Assembly: GCA_902702965.1 (NCBI GenBank)
Contig: CACRXP010000678.1
Location: 72,452-136,451 of the forward strand
Direction: 5' to 3'
Origin: Spirometra erinaceieuropaei
Lineage: Eukaryota; Platyhelminthes; Cestoda; Diphyllobothriidea; Diphyllobothriidae
Length of the DNA stretch: 64,000 nt
Of this stretch, positions 58,350-64,000 are shown one piece after another. A model generated the notes under the pieces. That model had not been told where the DNA came from and did no database searches. It worked only from the letters and a program-made list of their open reading frames with translations. Position numbers and translations under genes: made by a program. The number at the start of each line of letters is the position of its first letter. Position 1 is the stretch's first letter.

Positions 58350-59668
58350 TCTTAGCCCCATTTTTCCTGAGAGGAAGTGCTGGCTTGAGAATCAGCCCGG
58401 TTAATCCCAACAAATGTTTGAGCCGGAGAGTTGCGCCTTCCGGAGTTGTGCTTAAGGCTACCTGGTCAACCGTACTTTGTCAATAATTGCTAGGCTTTTT
58501 ATAAAACTCCCAGAAGGCGCACTCTGGACGCGGATAAGCAAAGACCTAGCAGGAAACTAAAATAGCAATCTAAATCACCCTGGGCGGGCACAGGGAGGTT
58601 GTTGCTAGAGGCAAAGAAGGAACAAAGCGAGAACACCGATTGAAAGGAAGTGAATAAGGACACACTGTACGACCAGACCTTGGCTCACAAACAGCGTACA
58701 GTGTGAGCGGAAATAGCAAAAAGATATACGGATAAAAAATAGACAAAGGCGGAATTTGTGACCTTAAAGGCTGCCTGATGTTGACGCGGAAGTGGAGACC
58801 GAGAAGAAAAGCCCATGGAGTCAGTCAGATTCTATAGAACTACGGACGTGAACTGAGGCATAATAAACCGAAGATAAAAAAAATGCGAACAAGAAAGGAA
58901 ATCAGACGGCATACCAGTAACACAAACACAGGAATGACGAAAATTAGTAAGAAGAAGAGATTATCCAGCTCCACGGGGCATATGGGATCACAAAGAAGGC
59001 GATTTAGTACAGACGTGCAGTAGATGACTAGCAAGATCAGGACAAGTCCTACTTCAAAACAGCTTTCCAACTCTGGCCGTCGGGTTCTGTATCGCGTATT
59101 ACAACTGTGCGTTACCGCAGGCAAGGTCCCATATTAAAATTTAACATTTCAACATTCCCCTTCCTTTTGGATGGCTTGACGAGCCATTTTTACTCTGTAT
59201 GAGACTTTAACTATGGTTGCAGGTCAGCCGTTTTGGGAGGTTCTTTGTTGTGTCAACGAAGGAATCTGCGGGTTGTTTGGGGTCCGCGCAGAGAGCCTGA
59301 TCAGATTTGTCGGCCACTGTGTCAAACCTAATCGCTTGTTGTTTAGGAGACTGAAGCAGCCGACTGAGGCGCAGGCGAAAATATAAAGGATGAAACGGCC
59401 ACTGTGAAATTCATCCACACAGCATACCGACGTATCGGGTACATTTGAATCCATCGCAAATCACATAGACGCATAGCCTGGATAACTCGGCCCGCATTAT
59501 CAGTTTGCGGGAGTGGCTGGATTTTTATGATACCCCCACTGGGGTGAGGCACGAGTCGCCATTACAGCAGACTGGTCCCGCGTGTGGTTCGCACGGAGGG
59601 GTCGACCAAATTCGTCAGCCACTGAGACGCTGCCAATCTCCGGTAATCTTGACTGTCACCTCTTATCA
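58350..59668. other. No assured gene
   Basis: Purine-rich on plus, so minus-strand frames are hydrophobic (58840-59124 reads LFFLLIFVIPVFVLLVC). This composition effect mimics membrane segments. No gene model is supported. Confidence 0.4.
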
Positions 59669-59831
59669 NNNNNNNNNNNNNNNNNNNNNNNNNNNNNNNN
59701 NNNNNNNNNNNNNNNNNNNNNNNNNNNNNNNNNNNNNNNNNNNNNNNNNNNNNNNNNNNNNNNNNNNNNNNNNNNNNNNNNNNNNNNNNNNNNNNNNNNN
59801 NNNNNNNNNNNNNNNNNNNNNNNNNNNNNNN
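59669..59831. other. Assembly gap
   Basis: 163 undetermined bases. Open frames drawn across it are meaningless. Confidence 1.
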
Positions 59832-60600
59832 ACAAACGACTTCACTCGCGACCGTCGAATTGGCTTGTCGTATCATAAAGGAACCCGCCGTTGGTGTTTC
59901 AGCAAAGTCAGTTGCTGGGGGGACTTCGAGTCTCTCTTTCCCCACCTCGGCAGAGCGTTCGACGTTTCCAGTCGCCATTGTTTTCAAGACAGGAATTATG
60001 ACCGCGGCCCAACAAATACGTAGATTAGGTGACCAAATGCATGAATGCGTCGAAATTTACCAGTGTTTTCTAATCACTTGTACATTTCAACACCTATACG
60101 TGGAACCAATATCTATACTGATAAGGAACAGCTTTAAGGAAATTGGAAGAATACATAAAACATTGAACGCAATTTTGGCATTGTTCGGAAATAGCGATTT
60201 TTCAGAAATGATGGAAATGCCGAGAACGTCAAAATGGTTGACCTTCAGTAGACTTCAATTTTCGATGTACATAAACCCTGTTTATGCGAAAAGACGGACA
60301 AAAGACGACAGAATATGTAGAATAATCTTTGACGATAAACGTTCAGTTAAATTTATATCTTAATGTAATTTAAAGAATTAGTGTAATTTCAGATTAAACG
60401 GTTTACTATCAGTCCACATTTCCAGTGTAGATTCCAAATCGGTTTCTTGAGGAATCCTGGTGGTTTTTATGTTTTTAGATTGATTGAGACGTAGTTGAAT
60501 AAGGTAGACAGGATTTTGTTGGATTTTGCCGAAGGAAACAAATGTTTTCATAAGGTCACACGTTTCCCGGCCGAGCGGTAACTAATGCATTTTAGTAGAC
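59832..60600 (+). other. Open frame of unknown nature beside the gap
   Basis: A 167-codon plus frame (59860-60363) reads FPTSAERSTFPVAIVFKTGI, then QIRRLGDQMHECVEIYQC and on to DRICRIIFDDKRSVKFIS. No domain, signal peptide or convincing splice site is seen. A GAAACGTCGAACG string on minus near 59960 resembles a hammerhead 3' half. It could be chance or a decayed repeat. Confidence 0.25.
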
Positions 60601-60746
60601 TTTTCAGATGTGATCGTAAATGTACTGTTTTGTTGCAAAGAAGATGAACACACGATTTCTGCGACTGTAGGTGTATTAGTCTGAGTTTTCGGTCTCGTAC
60701 AGGAGTCCATCGTCGGAGAGAGAATACGGCATCAAATGAGCAGTTT

Positions 60747-61124
60747 TTGCAGTCAAGCCATGAAGGTAAGGAGCGACTAGAAGCGGGAGAACAATCGGGT
60801 GTCGTTTATCAGATCCTTTCTCGGGACTGCACTCGCCACTACACAGGACAGACCGGACGACGACTTAGCTCACGAATAACGGAGTATAGACGGGCGGTCC
60901 AGAGAGACGACCCGTTGTCTCCGGTCGCCAGTCACACCCTGGAGGAAGGCCGCGAATTCAGCTTCGCGAGCACGTGGATAGTAGCGCTGGCCAGCAATAA
61001 GACAGGACGAGAACTGTTGGAGGCCTGGGTGTCTGACACCAATTCTATCAACAGACACGTTGACATACCCCCCCCCCCCCTGCCATCACGCGCTCCGTCC
61101 CCGCGGCCAAGAGGCGAGACCTAA
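60747..61124 (+). pseudogene. PLE type E GIY-YIG endonuclease domain
   Basis: An open frame of 125 codons. The core reads SGVVYQILSRDCTRHYTGQT, GRRLSSRITEYRRAVQRDDP, then FASTWIVALASNKTGRELLE and AWVSDTNSINRHVDIPPPPL. GIY appears as VVY and YIG as YTG; the arginine of the RITEY helix is present. The usual C-x-C before YxG is SRDCTRHY, with one cysteine missing. The frame begins inside the endonuclease and lacks the RT entirely. It is divergent from all other PLEs in the window. Confidence 0.82.
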
Positions 61125-61249
61125 TTTCCGGCCAAGGGCGTACGCCGCCAAGGCTGCAGTCACGCCGCAGTGGGACGGCATGGGACTCAGCCTCTGCACT
61201 CATATCCCCCTTCCTTCATGGCTTGACTACAAAAACTGCTCACACAGTT

Positions 61250-61292
61250 TCTGACAATGGACTCCTGTACGAGACCGAAAACTCCGATTTAT
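61250..61292 (+). ncRNA. Degenerate hammerhead (PLE type E)
   Basis: CTGACAA replaces CTGATGA; stem II GGACTC with GAGACC (one mismatch) and loop CTGTAC; then GAAAAC and CTCC in place of GAAAC and GTC. The inverted partner on minus near 60690-60722 has CCGACGA, the same stem II and GAAAAC. Both are predicted to be inactive. Confidence 0.5.
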
Positions 61293-61344
61293 ACACCTAC
61301 TGTCCAAGCGATCGTGTGTTCATCTTATTTACAACATAACTCAG

Positions 61345-62990
61345 GGATTCGCATATCCGCTTCCACACTATTTTGTGTATATAAGGAGGCAGTTTTCTCC
61401 ATGAGATAGGGCTTGAAACATTGGCGAGTACTTGATGATCTAAACAGTAAGATACTTCTTAAGAACATTTACGAAATGGCGCGTATTCCGGCGTTCTTTT
61501 GCATTAAGATGATCGCGTGGGTCACATGTGAAGGCCACCAAAGCATGAAAGCTCATCGTCGAATATAATGAGTGCCCACAACATAAACCATCGAGGATTA
61601 TCAGTAAGTGTCTGTGAGACCACGCTATCTAGCCAGACAGTACCTAGCAAGTACTCTCACTTAAATGTGCATACAGCGTTGGTGTTTTCTTACGTATGTA
61701 AATTACCTGCAAGGGTAAGGTTTATGGCCGAGTTTATTTACTCCGGCGAGCACCAGCATTGAGCAAAAGAGCTGAACATCCAAGAACTGCTGATCATCCA
61801 TATTGTCACAATTTAAACGGAGGTACTAATTTTACCACTTAGTGATAACAGTAAATGAATTTACAGTCGCTTTTCAGGCATTATCACAAAGGTATTGGAT
61901 TGTTGTGTTTTTCCTTCGATGACTACCTTAAGGTATCTTGAACACCTTCACGAAACAGCCACCGCGGGGTCTCTTTATTCGTTTCTCTGATACGTACAAA
62001 TAAACATCACCAGTTATTTTCCTTTAGCGCACTTTCTCCCCCGGAATAAGAAACCCCTGCAATAAACCATACTTTTGTCAAATGACCCACCAGAGGGAGT
62101 TTCGAGCAGTTGTCTAATGGTTCTTGACGACTTAAACACTGTTTACCAAGTCCTTTCTTCCCGCTTGTTTTCCGCAATTCCCGTCTTCGTCATCGTGCAT
62201 ACACTGAGCAGTAAATGTATCAACTGAGTGTACACGGTTGGTTAAAAAGTGCACCTCACTCATTCAGTAATTTGTGTTTTTGTACTCTAAAGCCAAAGCT
62301 GTATTCCATCTTATTGTACCAATGATTGGGACGTTTGTAATGACTAGTCGGCCTTGCCGAATTACTGTTTAAGACAGGATACTGGCGCTTCATTAAATCC
62401 CTGGTCATCATGCTGTCCCACATTCCCGTCGATTTCACAATTTGAAAAGCCCGCAAATGGTCTTTTTCGATGGGCAAGTACTTACGCACACAGACGCCCA
62501 GTGTTATGTAAGAGCTGAAATGTACGTGGAATAAGTGAACGATTATCAGCCGATTTCAGCTGTGGACCATTCCCGGGTTTTGTAGAATTAAGGCGGATTT
62601 CACGCACCAACGACACTGAAATTCAGCCATATTTGCACCGTAAGTACATCCTTACGTGGGTACGTCTACTTTCTTGTATCGAGTCGGAAATGGCACGTTC
62701 AAAAAAAGTCCATTCTTACTACTTCCTCGCGCTACGGCGACTCAGCCAGCTTTTGACTATCCGAGTCGAAAACCGGGCACCTGAGCGTATGCTCGCATTA
62801 GACTTTTGTCTGTTAGCTGCATACACATAGAGTTTCAGATGAAGAAAACACGCAAATTTAATAGGCAACTAAGCAAACGTGGATGTCATTCAATACGCCA
62901 CATATTTATTAATAATACTGTATTATTGTCTGGGTAAGGGCTATTCGACCGTCGTACTTGGCGATTTCCAACGTGTGCTCCACTAAAGGG
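61345..62990. other. No gene recognised
   Basis: Mixed-composition sequence. No domain-bearing frame or repeat shared with the rest of the window was noticed. Confidence 0.45.
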
Positions 62991-62994
62991 TGAG

Positions 62995-63240
62995 TGCAGG
63001 CACGATGACTTGCGCGTAAATTGGTTTATAGTGAGAGTGGACTCGCTCAGCATCTACCGCGCTCTCTCCTCCTCCTCCCCACTTCGGTCCATGTAAAGGC
63101 ATAGTCAAGAAGACCAGAGGCGGGGGATATTGCATGCGGCTGACGCGGTCGGACCCACTTCTAGGCGTAACATCACACCCCCTGGTCCACAATAGACATC
63201 TGAACAGCATTTTAAGCAACAGCACTACAACAGCCATCCC
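62995..63240 (+). repeat. Dispersed repeat, copy 2
   Basis: Counterpart of 27225-27440, with the best match around AGCATCTACCGCGCTCTCTC at 63050. Similarity fades to the right. Confidence 0.5.
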
Positions 63241-64000
63241 GTCATCATAGGGTAAGTACCAATACTTAAATTATTCAGAACTAAGTTTTAATTAAGCTTA
63301 GAAATTGGCTTGTAAAAAGTGAGTGGCATTACCTGTGGAGGGTGTGAATTCTGTTCGCGCCATTATCTTAGGCATTATGAACTGCTTCCAACAATGTCGT
63401 TAGATTCGTGTTGGAGGCTTGCTTCAATCAGAGGCTACAGTGCGGTCTTAGGAGTTAGTTTTCGTAAAAGGGACGTCATTTCAAAAAAATCAATTTAAAA
63501 TCGACATAGTCTTTTCAGCTGTCATGCCTGGATGGAAGCCATAAGCAAGCCTGCTAGGATTGGTCTGTAAGGCTACTTATATGACGTCTCGGAGGAGCGG
63601 AATTAGTTGAACCTATGAGTCGTGGTTTTGAACCATGAGAACCAACAAGCTAAGCCGAATTCAAAGGCGGAAGGATATAATTCTGTAACGGAGCGTGTAT
63701 TTCGACTGTGTGAAAACTGACGGAAGCTCTGTGCCGGAAGCTCGGGCAGTCTAACTTGATTTAAGGAAAACTTTAGGGGGGAAGGTTTTACATGTATGAA
63801 TCTTTTGATGACATCCACTTCCAGAATTTGTCAAACCGCCAGCATTGTTTTAAGGAGATCTAATGCACCATCCTCTAGAAGTTCAAAAGCTCATGTAGCC
63901 TAATACGCCAGAAAGAGTTACCTAAATTTCACCAACTCACTGCATGTTTGGGACTGGTTCAAAGGATGCTTTCCTGGACATCGCAGCCAGAAATATTTCC
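63241..64000. other. No gene recognised
   Basis: Nothing supported to the end of the window. Confidence 0.45.

Larger units (their letters stand above)
60620..61340 (+). mobile_element. Mini-PLE (type E) between inverted terminal repeats
   Basis: 60635-60735 (minus) and 61245-61330 (plus) are inverted copies: GGACTCCTGTACGAGACCGA, AAACTC, TACACCTAC, CGTGTGTTCATCTT. Between them is only an endonuclease frame and a short 3' UTR, with no RT. Each terminal repeat has a degenerate hammerhead. It may be a 5'-truncated insertion with an inverted terminal repeat added, or a non-autonomous form. Confidence 0.85.

Noticed and set aside
58840..59124. Hydrophobic minus-strand frame resembling a membrane protein
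   Set aside because: The plus strand is purine-rich, which by itself yields Leu/Phe/Ile-rich antisense translation; there is no splice or start support.
59955..59990. GAAACGTCGAACG on minus as a hammerhead
   Set aside because: Only the 3' half is recognisable; no CTGANGA box at the right distance.
59505..60023. Frames crossing the run of N
   Set aside because: The middle is undetermined sequence, so continuity is artificial.
1..64000. Possible bacterial or phage origin
   Set aside because: Few long frames, GT-AG exon signals, SINE, LINE and PLE remains and long non-coding stretches all indicate a eukaryote.
1..64000. CRISPR arrays or riboswitches
   Set aside because: No short regularly spaced direct repeats or riboswitch-like conserved cores were seen.

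Overview
The window is eukaryotic, repeat-packed, mostly AT-rich DNA from what is most likely a flatworm with a large genome, probably a tapeworm. The reasons are many Penelope-like retroelements (PLEs) carrying GIY-YIG endonucleases and hammerhead ribozymes, a tRNA-derived SINE, LINE debris, foldback elements with TA target sites, degenerate TTAGGG-type tracts and GT-AG exons separated by kilobases of repeats. No bacterial operons, CRISPR arrays or rRNA genes are visible. The taxon is inferred, not shown. || Layout. 1-530 is a PLE endonuclease fragment. 1.6-2.4 kb and 3.7-4.7 kb hold foldback arms and a full foldback element, followed by a telomere-like tract at 5.1-5.4 kb. 8.2-9.3 kb holds SINE copies and a rearranged PLE end. 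9.87-10.4 kb is a 264 bp tandem duplication. 15.4-20.4 kb is a PLE cluster that includes the best copy in the window: RT plus GIY-YIG, broken by one amber codon, with a hammerhead at its 3' end. 20.8 kb has a long hairpin. 22.6-23.6 kb is another inverted PLE pair. 27.8-28.1 kb is a CpG-rich, promoter-like island. 29.4-29.9 kb is a small inverted-repeat element. 30.5-31.5 kb is a foldback. 31.6-32.1 kb and 40.3-40.6 kb are PLE ends with hammerheads. 34.1-35.8 kb is a minus-strand PLE between inverted terminal repeats. 38.9-39.1 kb is a hammerhead palindrome. 41.2-42.1, 44.8-45.9, 54.9-55.9 and 56.6-57.6 kb are foldbacks. 43.5-44.6 kb is a head-to-head PLE pair. 46.6-48.0 kb is a decayed coding region and 48.3-49.1 kb a LINE 3' end. 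58.0-58.3 kb is a SINE. 59.67-59.83 kb is an assembly gap. 60.6-61.3 kb is a mini-PLE. || Host genes. Two minus-strand exons (56087-56364 and 39450-39821) have good splice signals and matching phase, so they may belong to one large gene whose intron would hold much of this repeat material. Within that interval, at 43004-43348 on the minus strand, lies a complete 114-codon frame with a signal peptide, dibasic cleavage sites, an amidation-type glycine and a downstream AATAAA. It is the best candidate here for an undescribed gene: a neuropeptide-like precursor. || The dominant theme is RNA-level biology of PLEs. At least five PLE types coexist. Nearly every 3' end carries a hammerhead fold with covarying stems, and 5'-truncated copies repeatedly occur joined head-to-head or bracketed by inverted terminal repeats.
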